Below, piece by piece: positions 23,785 to 34,619 of a DNA stretch of 64,000 nt. A program made the position numbers and the translations under genes. Within the stretch, counting starts at the first letter, position 1; every line of letters begins with the position of its first letter. Source of the stretch: Cryptomeria japonica. Lineage: Eukaryota; Streptophyta; Pinopsida; Cupressales; Cupressaceae. Below the pieces are notes generated by a model. That model made no database searches. It worked only from the letters and a program-made list of their open reading frames with translations, and was not told the DNA's origin. Where the stretch lies: contig NC_081412.1 of assembly GCF_030272615.1 (NCBI RefSeq), positions 106,336,296 to 106,400,295 on the forward strand, given 5' to 3'.

Positions 23785-25116
23785 TGTTGGACATTGTTAT
23801 TGCTAGGATATGTTGTTGTCATTGATGTCAACATATTCATGTGATTCATTGCTCGGGTGATTGCAGATTGGTTTATTGGTATCATGGTTTGGTGTATCTA
23901 GTATTTCTAGTATCAATACATATTTCTGTATTGGTTTTGGTGATATGGGAAGCTTAATTGATCATATCAAATGATCCAGTTTGCATTTTTTTTTTTTTTT
24001 CTGATCAGTGCTTTGCAGAGTTCGGTATTTCCTTTGGTATATTCCGATGTGATCGGATCTTGAGCTGAGTTTTTGAGATATTATTTGGGATGGTCTTGTG
24101 TATCTTCATTGCAAATGGTTTTTGATTTGGTGCTTCGAAAGTTATCTTTCTTCGTGATAGTTGCTACTTGAGTGTTCTTGAAGTTCACATGTTGATCGAT
24201 GAAGGTTTGATGAAGTGGTGTCGGTACAACTCTTACTAATGATTCCAATGTGCTTGTTGGTGTTTCCTAATTTTTTCCTATTTGTTTTGGTGGTTCGCAT
24301 TGATCGTTGTGTGAGTTGTTGGTGATTTTGTTGAACTGGTGATGTTCTTCGTGTTATGCGGTATTCCTGGTGGTGTAGCATGTTGCGGTTGATCTTGGCG
24401 TGATTTCCGGTGGTGTTGCGTATTTGGAGATTTGAATTAGGTTCATGTTATGTCATGTATATCATTATATTGTTTCGGTGGTCGATCTTTGTATCGTGTG
24501 ATGTAATTTTGTAATTGTGAGTTGAGGGTTTAGTCGATCTTGTTGTCAAGGTTGATGATTTGTATAAATACGTGATATAGTCATGTAATTTAGGTATCGA
24601 GGTTGTGTCTGCATTATCAGAAAGTGATGTATGTGCGAACAAGGGATTCATATTTCGGTGTGGTGTACAGAGTTTGGTGTTCCAGAGCAGACATATGTGC
24701 TTAACTGACACTGTCATCAGGCATTTGTAGATGCTATTCTTTCAGTTCATTCCTTCCAGATTGTAGTTCAAATTTTGTTGTAAGTCAGTGAGACTTCCCT
24801 GAGGGTTGTAGCCTTTCGGGTTATTGTATCTTGAGTTGTAAGCTCTAGGTAGTGTGCCTAAATGCTAGTGCAATCCCCATTGTAATATCTACACATACTA
24901 CTGTAGAGTATCATCTTATTGTGAGTAGGTTCCCACCATGGTTTTTCCCTTAACCGGGTTTTCCACGTTAAAATCCTAGTGTTGTGTGTTGTGTTATCTA
25001 TTTGCTTATCTTTGTTGTTGCTGCATTTTATCAGAGTTGTATTTGTGGTTGAGTTTGTAGATCTGGTGAAAACTAATTCCTCCCCTCTCAGTTTTACTTC
25101 ATTGTTGTTTCCAACA
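23785..25116 (+). repeat. 5' LTR of Copia element
   Basis: 1332 bp, TGTTGG...CCAACA. A promoter candidate, GTATAAATACG, lies at about 24563-24573. The reverse strand contains several chance open frames. Confidence 0.92.
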
Positions 25117-25118
25117 AT

Positions 25119-25130
25119 TGGTATCAAAGC
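25119..25130 (+). promoter_or_regulatory. Primer-binding site (initiator tRNA-Met type)
   Basis: TGGTATCAAAGC, 2 bp after the LTR. It matches the usual plant Copia site TGGTATCAGAGC with one change. Confidence 0.85.
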
Positions 25131-25172
25131 TAGATCCTTCAGAAGAAGCTTAACCACTTGAGGAGATCTGAG

Positions 25173-25976
25173 ATGGCAACTGGAAGTGGAAGTGTTATAT
25201 TTAAGAAGGAGAGTCTGAGATTTGATGGAAGTAACTATGTTATATGGAAGAACCGCATGGAAGTGCACTTGAGATGTCTTGGAGAAGATTACTAGAAGAT
25301 TACTAAGAATGCCTATTATTTTCCTCCGAATGGACCAGTTACTGCTAATGAGATCAAGGAAGTTGAAAATAACATTAGAGCGAAGGAAGCATTGTTGAGT
25401 GCCTTGACTGATTCAGAAATGACAAATGTAATGGGACTTCAGACTATACATGAGAAGCTTGAAACCTTATATGAAAGAGATAAACGAGTAAAAGTTGCTA
25501 AGTTGCAGAGTTTGAAAGGGAAGCATGAGATGTTGAGGATGGGAGAAGATGAGAACATAAATTCCTTCATGGCTAAAGTGAATGAACTTGTCCTAGGTAT
25601 CAGATGTGTCAGTGCAACCCTTGAAGAAGATGAAATTGTTGCTAAGGTGATGATACCATTACCTCTTGCTTACAAACATAACGTATTGCTATTGATGAGA
25701 TCCGTAGTGTGACTACTATGACAAGATATATGCTGGTTGGAAAGATTGCTCTATTTGAACTGAGTGAATCTGGTGAATCACATGAAAAGTCTAAGACAAC
25801 ATTTAGAGCATATGTATCTGGAAAGCAGAAGTTTGATCTTGAAGAATGCAGAATATCCAGATATGAAAGAGAGAGAAGAGAGATGGAAGAGCAAGAAAGA
25901 GAATTGGAGGATCTTGAAGCATTGATTGTCCATAGATTGCCTAAGGGAGATGGTAAGTATGATGGAAATTTCCTTT
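25173..25976 (+). pseudogene. gag: Copia gag, capsid part
   Basis: Starts MATGSGSVIFKKESLRFDG at 25173 and contains FDGSNYVIWKNRMEVHL of the DUF4219/UBN2-type gag. In-frame TAG at 25293 (family Trp) breaks it. The frame resumes with LYERDKRVKVAKLQSLK and ENINSFMAKVNELV, then shifts near 25709 into a charged segment with repeated Arg/Glu. It would form the virus-like particle. Confidence 0.88.
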
Positions 25977-26690
25977 GAAATGTTTCTGTTGCAATAAGAT
26001 AGGACATTGTGTCTCTAGATGCCCAGAGAGAATGTCTAAATATGATAGTTATGATAAATTTGATAAGTATGATAGGATTGATAGATATGAGAAGCATGAA
26101 AAATATGATAAGCCTTACAAGCCTAACCAGAAGTATAAGCATCAGAAGAATTGTTATTATGTTGCTGATGAAGGTGTTACAGATGAAGAATCAAAAGGAG
26201 ATGAAGTTGTATTTATTGTTATCAAAGAAGATCGACCGATACTTGTTGATTCTACAAGCTGCATTATTGAGGAGAAAGATTTAGCTGCTAAAGTAGAAGA
26301 GAAATATGAATGGGTGATTGATAATGGTTGTTCACATCATATGACCAATGACAAAAACAAATTTGTGAGTATGGAAAGATGTGATGGTGGAATAGTAAGA
26401 TTTGGAGATGACAAAGCCTGTGTGATCTGTGGTAGAGGTTCTATTTCCTTTGATGGTTATCATAATACTGGTGATGTCTTGTATGTTCAAGGTTTGAAGC
26501 ATAACCTTTTAAGTGTTGGACAGATGGTAGGCAAAGGTTATGATTTATAATTCAAGAATGGAAAATTATGCCAGATCCTAAATGCCTCCGATATAAAGAT
26601 TGCATTTGGAACTAAGACTGAAGGTAATATATTTCATTTGAATGTTGGTGAGAAAAGTTGTTTGATTGTTTAGATTGATGAAAGTTGGTT
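25977..26690 (+). pseudogene. Copia zinc knuckle and protease
   Basis: The CCHC knuckle CFCCNKIGHCVSRC opens the segment. A Tyr/Lys/Asp-rich tandem segment follows (KYDSYDKFDKYDR and on). Protease motif WVIDNGCSHHMT at 26311 retains the catalytic Asp (26320-26322) but has Asn for the usual Ser/Thr. The frame ends at TAA 26548. Confidence 0.88.
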
Positions 26691-27560
26691 GTGGCATAGG
26701 AGAATGTGTCATGTTAATTTTGATTCAATGATTAAGATCAGTTCTACACAAGTTGTTAGAGATTTGCCTAAAATTGTTAACCCTGCTAATCCAGTATGTA
26801 AGGAATGTTAAATGGGTAAGCAAACAATAATTTCTTTCAAGAGTAAGTAGTATACATTTGATGGATTGCTAGATCTTGTACATACTGACCTATGTGGATC
26901 TAAAAATGTTAGAAGTGTGTAGGGTGATAGATATTTTATGTTACTAATTGATGATTATTCTAGGATGATGTGGGTTGTCTTTTTGAAGGAAAAATTAGAA
27001 GCATTGGAAAAATTCAAGATATTAAAAGAAAAGGTTGAGACTGAGACAGGATTGAAGGTGAAATGTCTGAGATCTGACAGAGAATGAGAATTTTGTTCCG
27101 GTGAGTTTGATTCATTCTATGAGAAGCATGGGATTAGAAGACAATTATTTGCTCCTAGAACCCCACAACAGAATAGTATTATTGAAAGGAAGAACATGAC
27201 TATCTTGGATGCTGCAAGGACTATGCTGATTGAAGGGAATGTTCCAAAGATCTATTGGAGAGAAGTTGTTAGCACTGATGTTTACACATTCAACTGAGTG
27301 CATATAAAAGGTGATACTGTTAGGACTCCCTATGAACTATGGTTTGGTTATGTTCCAACAATGAGATATTTCATAATTTTTGGTAGCAAGTGTTATATCA
27401 AGAGAGTTGAGGACATATAAAAGTTTGATGCAAGAAGTGATGAAGGAATTTTTCAAGGATATTCAACAAAGAGAAAATCCTACCGGTGCTACAATAAGAG
27501 ACTGAGAAAGATAGTAGAAAGTTCAAATGTGAAGGTTGATGAGAACTGTGGTAAATAAAT
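26691..27560 (+). pseudogene. Copia integrase
   Basis: The GAG-pre-integrase segment WLWHRRMCHVNFDSMIK is followed by VCKEC, giving the HHCC finger. The catalytic core has Asp in LVHTDLCG, Asp in CLRSDRE and Glu in PQQNSIIERKNMT. Stops include TAA after KEC, TAG after FKSK, TAG in V*GDRYF, TGA after SDRE and TGA before VHIKG. Beyond about 27540 the frame is lost in a variable linker. Confidence 0.88.
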
Positions 27561-27859
27561 CAAAGCATGTGGCTATAATAGATGGTCAACATATTGTTCT
27601 AACTCTTATTTAGACCGACAAATTGAAGTAGAATGATCCCGTAGAGACTGTTAATCCAGATACTGTTGTTGCCAGTGGAGAGGTACATGAACTTGAAAGT
27701 CAGAATAATTAGAAGACTCTGAGGTATGTAAGATTGAATCATTCTGAAAATCAGATTATTGGTAATAAAAATAAAGTTGTGATGACTAGAAGAAGACTAG
27801 TTACTGAAGAGCTAGATTTGATTTCCAAAATTGAACCTAAAGATGTTATTGAATCTTGC

Positions 27860-29236
27860 AAAGATGAAAACTAGATAAGGGCTATGGAAGAATAATTAGA
27901 TTAGATTGAAAATAATAACACATGGGAGCTTATGCCTAGACCTAAAGATAAGAATGTGATTGGTACTAGATGGGTATTCAGGAACAAATTGAAAGAAGCC
28001 GATGAAGTTGTCAGAAATAAAGCAACATTGGTATGCAAATGATATTCACAAAAAGAAGGAATTGATTATGAGGAGACTTTTGTTCTGGTAGCTAGACTTG
28101 AAGCTATAAGACTATTGCTCGCATATGCTGCTTATAAAGATTTCAAGGTATATTAGATGGATGTTAATTCAAATTTTCTGAATGATGATCTTGAGGAAGA
28201 AGTATACATTGAGCAACCTGATGGATTTTCATTATCAAATGATCAAGACATGGTATGCAAATTGAAGAAGTCTCTTTATGGATAGAAACAAGCCCCTAGA
28301 GCCCGGTATGCTAGATTGGATAAGTATTTGCTGAAATTGGGATTTAATAAAGGTATTGCTAATAGTAATCTGTATTTCAAAATTGAAAATGATAACATCT
28401 TAATTGTTGAGGTCTTTGTTGATGATATTATCATTGGAGGAGATGATAACTTGATTGTGAAGTTTGTTGGTGATATGCAGAAAGAATTTGAGATGTCTGT
28501 GATAAGAGAGATGAAATTTTTCCTAGGTTTAGAGATTTCATAGACTGGAAAAGGTATTTTTATATATCAAAATAAATATGTGAAGGAATTGTTGAAGAAT
28601 TTTGGGTTGGAAGACTCCAAACTGGTTGGAACTCCTATGGTGACTAGCTGCAAATTGTTTAAAAATGATGAATCTTTGAAAGCTAATCAGTCTTTATACA
28701 TATATATGGTTGGTGGAGTAGTATATCTTACTTAGACTAGACAGGACATTATGCATGCTGTGTGCATGGCTGCTAGATATCAAGATGATCCAAAAGAGAG
28801 TCATGTCATTGTTGTCAAGAGGATATTCAGATACTTGAAAGAGACTGTGGATTATAGTTTGTGGTATCCAAGGAATGATGATTTCATGTTACATGATTAC
28901 ACTAATGTTGATTGGGCTAGTGATGTTGATGACCGGAAGAGTACCTCCGGTGGTGCTTTCTTTTTGGGTAAGAAATTGGTTTCATGGGCAAGTAAGAAAC
29001 AAGATTCAATATCCTTATCTACTGTTGAAGTTGAGTACATTGCTGCTGCTAGTAACTGCACTCAGGTAGTTTGGATGAAGAAAATGTTGAAGGATATCAG
29101 AGTTATCTATGATGATCCTATGATCATATATTGTGATAACTCCAGTGCTATTAATATATCAAAGAACCTGATGCTACATTCAAATACTAACACATGTGTC
29201 AATCAAGTATCATTTCTTAAGAGAAAAAGTCAGTGA
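27860..29236 (+). pseudogene. pol: Copia reverse transcriptase and RNase H
   Basis: RT begins NNTWELMPRPKDKNVIGTRW and continues [42 protein letters not shown] and the catalytic VFVDDIIIGG (about 28412). RNase H follows: DVDDRKSTSGGAFFLGKKLV, DSISLSTVEVEYIAAA and IIYCDNSSAINISKN. Several TAG stops replace residues that are Gln or Trp in the family. The final part after 29236 is frameshifted. Confidence 0.92.
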
Positions 29237-29684
29237 AGAGGAAGTGAAGCTGGAATATGTGTCTACAAAGGAACAAATTGTTGATATTTCACTAAGCCTT
29301 TGCTTGCATATTCATTTGTCTATTTAAGAGACAAGTTAGGGGCATCCACCCTTTCTGATGAGAACTAGATACATTGAGTTGCATCAATCTGGTGGACTTC
29401 ACAGTCTTATCTTTTTATCCGGATTGATCAGTTGGTGTTGCTCCTTCGGTGGAGTAGTCTGTTGGATTGGTTATATATTTTACGGGGAGAGAATCATGAT
29501 TTGTTTATCAAAGGGGGGGATTAAGTTTGGTTTTATGTTTTGAGAATCTTTGACATTGTTGACAAAGGGGGAGAGAAGCATGTGAAAAACTGTTTTATCT
29601 ACTTGATCTTAGGAGGAGTTTGTTGGAGATGTTTTCTTTCTTTGCATTGATTGTTTTTCACATTCATATGTTGCCATCAATGCC

Positions 29685-29695
29685 AAAGGGGGAGA
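29685..29695 (+). promoter_or_regulatory. Polypurine tract of Copia element
   Basis: AAAGGGGGAGA just before the 3' LTR. Confidence 0.85.
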
Positions 29696-29696
29696 T

Positions 29697-31019
29697 TGTT
29701 GGACATTGTTGCTGCTAGGATATGTTGTTGTCATTGATGTCAACATATTCTTGTGATTTATTGCTCTTGTGATTGCAGATTGGTTTATTGGTTTCATGGT
29801 TTGGTGTATGAGTATTTATAGTATCGGTACATGTTTCTGTATTGGTTTTGGTGATCCAAGAAGCTTAATTGATTATATCATATGATCCAGTTTGTAGTTT
29901 TTTTTTTTTCTGATCAGTGCTTTGCAAGGTTCAATATTTCCTTCGGTATATTCCGGTGTGATTAGATCTTGAGATAAGTTTATGGGATATTGTTTGGGAT
30001 GGTCTTGTGTATCTTCATTGCATATGGTTCATGATTTGGTGCTCCACAAGTTATCTTTCTTCGTGACAGTTGCTGCTTCAGTGTTCTTGAAGTTCACATG
30101 TTGATCGATGAAGTGGTGTTGGTACAGCTGTTACTGATGATTCCAATGTGCTTGCTGGTGTTTCCTAATTGTGTCTTATTTGTTTTGGTGATCCACATTA
30201 ATCATTGTGTGAGTTCTTGGTGATTTTGTTGAATCAGTGATGTTCTTCGTGTTATACGGTATTCCTGGTGGTGTAGCGTGTTGCGGTTGATCTTGGCGTG
30301 ATTTATGATGGTGTTGTGTATCTGGAGATTTGAATAAGGTCCATGTTTTTTCATGTATATCATTATTTTAGTTTAATAGTCGATCTTTGTATTGTGTGAT
30401 GTAATTTTATAACTATGAGTTGAGGGTTTAGCTGACCTTGTTGTCAAGGTTGATGATTTGTATAAATAGGTGATATAGTCATGTAATTTAGGTATCGAGG
30501 TTGTCTCTTCATTATTAAAAAGTGATGTATGTATGAACAAGGGATTCATCTTTCGGTGTGGTGTATTGAGCAGAGTTTGGTGTTGCAGAGCAGATCATAT
30601 GTGCTTAACCGAAACTGTCATTAGGTATTTCAGATGCTATTCTTTCAGTTCACTCCTTTCGGATTGTAGTTTGAATTTTTTTGTAAGTCAGTGAGACTTC
30701 TCTAAGGGTTGTAGCCTTTCGAGTTATTGTATCTTGAGTTGTAAGCTCTAGGCAGTGTGCCTGAATGCTAGTGCATTCCCCATTGTAATATTTATGCATA
30801 CTACTGCAGAGTATCATCTTATTTTGGGTAGGTTCCCACTGTGGTTTTTCCCTTAACCGGATTTTCCATGTCAAAATCCTAGTGTTATGTGTGTGTTATC
30901 TATTTTCTTATCTTTGTTGTCATTGTAGTTTATCAAAGTTTTATTTGTGGTTAAGTTTGTAGATGTGGTAAAAACTGATTCCCCTCCCTCTCAGTTTTCC
31001 TTCATTGTTGTTGCCAATA
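29697..31019 (+). repeat. 3' LTR of Copia element
   Basis: Collinear with 23785-25116 with many substitutions and small indels, clearly more divergent than the Tat LTR pair, so this insertion appears older than the Tat one. The last bases read TTGCCAATA instead of TTTCCAACA. Confidence 0.9.
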
Positions 31020-31946
31020 GTCATCACTTTGGAAGAGCTAGAAGGGGTGGTGTTCCAGATGAAGAAAAGGAAAGGCACTTGGACCTGATGGCTTTCCTAT
31101 TGAGTTTTATCAGGAGTTTTGGGATATTATTAAACTTGACCTCCTGGAAGTGGTTTTGGAATCTCAAAGGAATAAGCAGATGTTGAAAGCCTTGAATGCT
31201 ACATTCCTTGCTCTTATCCTGAAACGTGAAGGGGCTAACTTCTTGGACATGTTTAGACCTATAACTTTGTGCAATGTTGTCTACAAGATTTTTACTAAAT
31301 CGATTGCTGAGAGACTTAAGCCTTCACTTAACTCACTTATATCTGACGAGTACGGGGGCTTTGTAGCTAGCAAACAAATCTTAGATGGGATTGTGATTGC
31401 AATAGAGGTTATTCATTCTATGGCTACTTCTAAAGAAAAGGCTATGTTTATCAAGCTTGACATAGCTAAAGCGTATGATCTGGTCAACTAGCCTTTTTTG
31501 CATAAGATTCTTATTGCTTTTGGGTTTGATAGTGGCTATATCAATTGGGTCATGAGTTGTGTTGCATCCTCCTCCTTTTTTGTTATTATTAATGGGTAGT
31601 CTTCGGAGTTGTTGGGAGCTTCTCGGGGTCTAAGACAAGGGGATCATCTGTCTCCATACTTGTTTATTATTATCGCCAAAGGTTTGGGGAGGTTTATTAA
31701 ATCTTGTGCCCAACAAGGCTTAATTAAGGGGTGGAATTGGAAAGGCATGGTCTCCCCTCACTCTCATTTACAATTTGAGGATGATATTTCTTTAATGGGG
31801 CTGGCTAGAGTGGATGAGGCTGTTAGTATAAGGACTTTGGATATCTACTCGGCTTCTTCTGGACAAAAGATTAATGAGGATAAATTGTCCATATTTTTCT
31901 TCAACACCCCAAAGTTTATTCAGCTGAGGATTGCTCATAATCTTAG
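31020..31946 (+). pseudogene. LINE ORF2, reverse transcriptase part 1
   Basis: RT motifs in order: KALGPDGFPIEFYQEFW (after a 1-base frameshift near 31070), FRPITLCNVVYKIFTKSIAE, MFIKLDIAKAYDLVN, GLRQGDHLSPYLFIIIAKG, and the catalytic box LQFEDDISLMG (31770-31802), where the usual FADD is FEDD. Stops are at 31489-31491 and inside the NG*SSELLGASRG segment. The frame is cut at 31946 after RIAHNL by the solo LTR. Confidence 0.92.
31942..31946. repeat. Target-site duplication CTTAG (left) of solo LTR
   Basis: Exact match to 33515-33519. Removing the LTR and one copy restores continuous LINE reading across the junction (HNL then RFQISVLP). Confidence 0.92.
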
Positions 31947-33514
31947 TGTAGACGCCACCTAAAAGTTGCACAACAAATTAAGTGAATTTTATTTATTTAA
32001 TTATCCCTATTTCTTCCAATTAATTAAATTGAGATTTAATTAATATCCCCTTTTCTTCTATTAGCCTATTAATCAAATTAAAGATTTGATTAATATTTCC
32101 CTTTTTCTATCTAAGCCATTTTTAATTAAATTCACATTTAATTAGAACCTCCCTTCTAGCCATTTTTAATTAAATTCACATTTAATTAAAATCTCCCTTC
32201 TAGCCATTTTTAATTAAATTTACATTTAATTAAAACCACCACTTGCAAAATCAAAAATCACATTTAAATAAATCAATATTTATGTAATCTATCAAATGCA
32301 AGTTGCAACCAAAATTAAAATAAATTAATTTTATTTTAATTAAATCGTATTTTCCCCCACCCACTTGCAAAATCCTACATCTCCCACTTGCTTTCTAATT
32401 TTTCTTCTAGAAACCTCCTAATCCCATCCTAATCATGTCTAATCTCCTAATCATGTCCTTTCCCTAAATTTGAGGAGGTCACTTCTCAAATTTGGAAGAA
32501 AGTCTTCTAAATGCATTTAAGACTTTATTTCCTTCAACAAGCTAACTTGTTGAGTTCCCCCAAATTTGGAAGGACTCTTACAAATTTGTCCCCAAAGTCT
32601 TCTTAACCATTAATGGTTAACTCAACCTTTCCCTCATGGTTAGAGACTTTCTCTCTAACTTAACCCTCAACTAACCCAAGGGTCTCATGAAGCACTAATG
32701 GCTTTGACCCTAGTTATCCTATTAACCCTTGCGCAAGAGTTTACCCCTTGGGTAAAATCTTTATCCAATGGATGACCCTAACCCAACCTCAACCTTACCT
32801 CCTAAGGTAACCTTCATGTCTTCTTAGGCATTTAATGCCTCTTGCATCTCCTCTCAAGCCACCTCTTGTTGACAATTGTCACCATTTCATTGGTGAAAAT
32901 TGTAAACATGGATTGAGTAACTTTCAATCCTAGCCCTTGTTGAGATTATTCAATCTCAACCCTCCATTGCCTTATTTTCTCTATAAATAGAGCTCTCATT
33001 CTTCATTCTCCATATATCAAGTCTTTTGTGCATCAAACTTAGTCATTTTGCAGGTTAAGAAGCTCTCTTTGTTATCTTCAAGCATCAAGCATTCATCTCA
33101 TATCATTTTAGTTTCATTTAGCTTAAATGTATACTCTTTTCTAGCTTAATTAACTCATCTAGTAGCATTCAATCTTCAATTTGGAATTAACCTAGTTTCA
33201 TATCTTCATCATCTTGAGCATTTAGTCTTGCATCTTAGCTTTCACTAGGATCTTAGTTGCATCCATTTTGATCCTAGAATCATTTAAATCTCGTTCTCTA
33301 GGTTGTCATCTTGAGGATCGAGTGCTCTTCCAAGTGAGGGCCACCTTGAATCTTAGAGATCTTTAGAGATAGAGGAGCATGGAATGATTTTAAAGAGTTT
33401 TGATTCATTAACTTGTTTTGTTTTGTTTTGATTTCTAACTCTAATGCAATGTTTCATGTGTATGTTTGAAGTGTTCTTCTCTATTGCAGGCTGATACCAC
33501 ATTCCAGACATACA
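31947..33514 (+). mobile_element. Solo LTR related to the Tat-type LTR
   Basis: 1568 bp, starting TGTAGACGCCACC and ending CAGACATACA, with a perfect CTTAG duplication. It shares the layout of the LTR at 4815 (TTAATT-rich 5' third, TTGTTGAGATTATTCAATCTC, then TCTATAAATAGAG at about 32980-32993) but is too divergent to belong to the same subfamily. No internal element sequence is attached, so LTR-LTR recombination is the likely origin. CATTTTTAATTAAATTCACATTTAATTA is repeated three times at 32129-32236. Confidence 0.92.
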
Positions 33515-33690
33515 CTTAGATTCCAGATTAGTGTTCTTCCTTTGGTGTATCTTGGCATTCATATTAATGTTGGTTCTCTATCTTACATGTTTTGGCAGAA
33601 TGTGTTGGACCAGATTTAGAGGAAAAATTCTCATTGGACTTGTAGGTGGATTTATTTGGTTGGGAAGGGGGTGAACTCACAATAGTGGTT
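33515..33690 (+). pseudogene. LINE ORF2, reverse transcriptase part 2
   Basis: Begins with the CTTAG copy and reads RFQISVLPLVYLGIHINVG, then FWQNVLDQI and WTCRWIYLVGKGVNS. This corresponds to the end of the LINE palm and start of the thumb (family: LPxxYLGxP and a GGR/AGK motif). One TAG follows DQI. It is cut at 33690 by the composite insertion. Confidence 0.82.
33682..33690. repeat. Candidate 9-bp target duplication, left end of composite insertion
   Basis: ATAGTGGTT here and at 47995-48003, at the two points where LINE sequence stops and resumes. Mutator-like and related DNA transposons make 8-9-bp duplications. The match is exact but short, and no terminal inverted repeat was found with it. 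Confidence 0.5.
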
Positions 33691-34619
33691 CCCACTTTTA
33701 CCAACAAACAAAATTGGTAGAGGTGGGGAAAAAAAAATTGTGGGGGTTCGAACGAACTGGGGGTGTTCGAGCGAACCACCCCCGAGGGTTCCATCGAATC
33801 TAGGTTCGATCAAACCCCAGATGGATATGGGGGTTCGATCGAACTGCTTAAAAAATTATTTTAAAAAAAATCTCTATAAAAGCTGAAAATGATGTTAAAC
33901 TATCATTTTCAAGTTTGGAGTTTACTATGGAGAGGGGATTAGAGAGAGCCCAATGTCAGCATTACGTCATTGTGCCTTGCCAGCAATAGTCATCGCTTCT
34001 CATCTTTCAGCTTTCGACCTACATTATTTCAGGTGCACAAAATAACCTTTTTTTTATTGAATAATGTTTTTATTTTATTTTATTTATTTTTAATTAAATT
34101 TATTTAAAAATTAGTAAATAATTTTTTTGTTAATTTTTCTTTTAATTAAATAATTGTATATTTATTGTTTTTTCAGCATTTTAGAAAAACGTTAACAAAA
34201 ACTTAGAAAACATATCTATACTAAAATTTTAAAACTTAGAAAAATGTCTGAATTTTTTTAGAAAAACATTAGCAAAATTAAAACTCAGACAAATGTTAGA
34301 AAATGTAATTTAATGTTTTAATTTAACATCAATTTTTTTTTTAATTAAATAACTGTATATGTATTTTTTTTTTCATCTTTTTAAAAAAATGTTATGAAAA
34401 ACTTAGAAAACTAAGGTAGTAAATTAAAACTTTAAAAAACGTCAAGAAAAACATTAGCAAAATTAAAAATTAGAAAAATGTTAGAAAACTAAATATAATA
34501 AATTAAAACGTTAGAAAAATTAAATAATAAATTAAAACTTTGAAAAAATATTATAAAACTTAGATAATAAATTTAAACAAATTAGACAAAATAAAACCTC
34601 TATGACCCCTTTTCACATC
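33691..34619. repeat. Left end of composite insertion, with GGTTCGATCGAACC-type palindromes
   Basis: At 33745-33845 there are about five variants of a 13-14-bp self-complementary motif (GGTTCGAACGAAC, GTTCGAGCGAACC, GGTTCGATCGAAC and others), spaced 15-30 bp. After 33850 the DNA is AT-rich with many degenerate ACTTAGAAAA / GTTAGAAAAAT repeats up to 34560. No coding signal. Confidence 0.6.

Larger units (their letters stand above)
23785..31019 (+). mobile_element. Ty1/Copia retrotransposon inserted in the LINE, 7.2 kb
   Basis: LTRs at 23785-25116 and 29697-31019 start TGTTGGACATTG; the 5' copy ends CCAACA, giving 6-bp inverted termini. Primer site, gag, protease, integrase, RT and RNase H follow in the Copia order. 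The target duplication is not clear: AATA occurs at both junctions, but the 3' LTR end is altered (CCAATA). The LINE reading continues on the far side as VITLEELEGVVFQM. Confidence 0.94.

Noticed and set aside
24142-25268. Minus-strand ORFs in the Copia 5' LTR
   Set aside because: They are chance frames in a T/G-rich LTR; the 3' LTR does not keep them intact.
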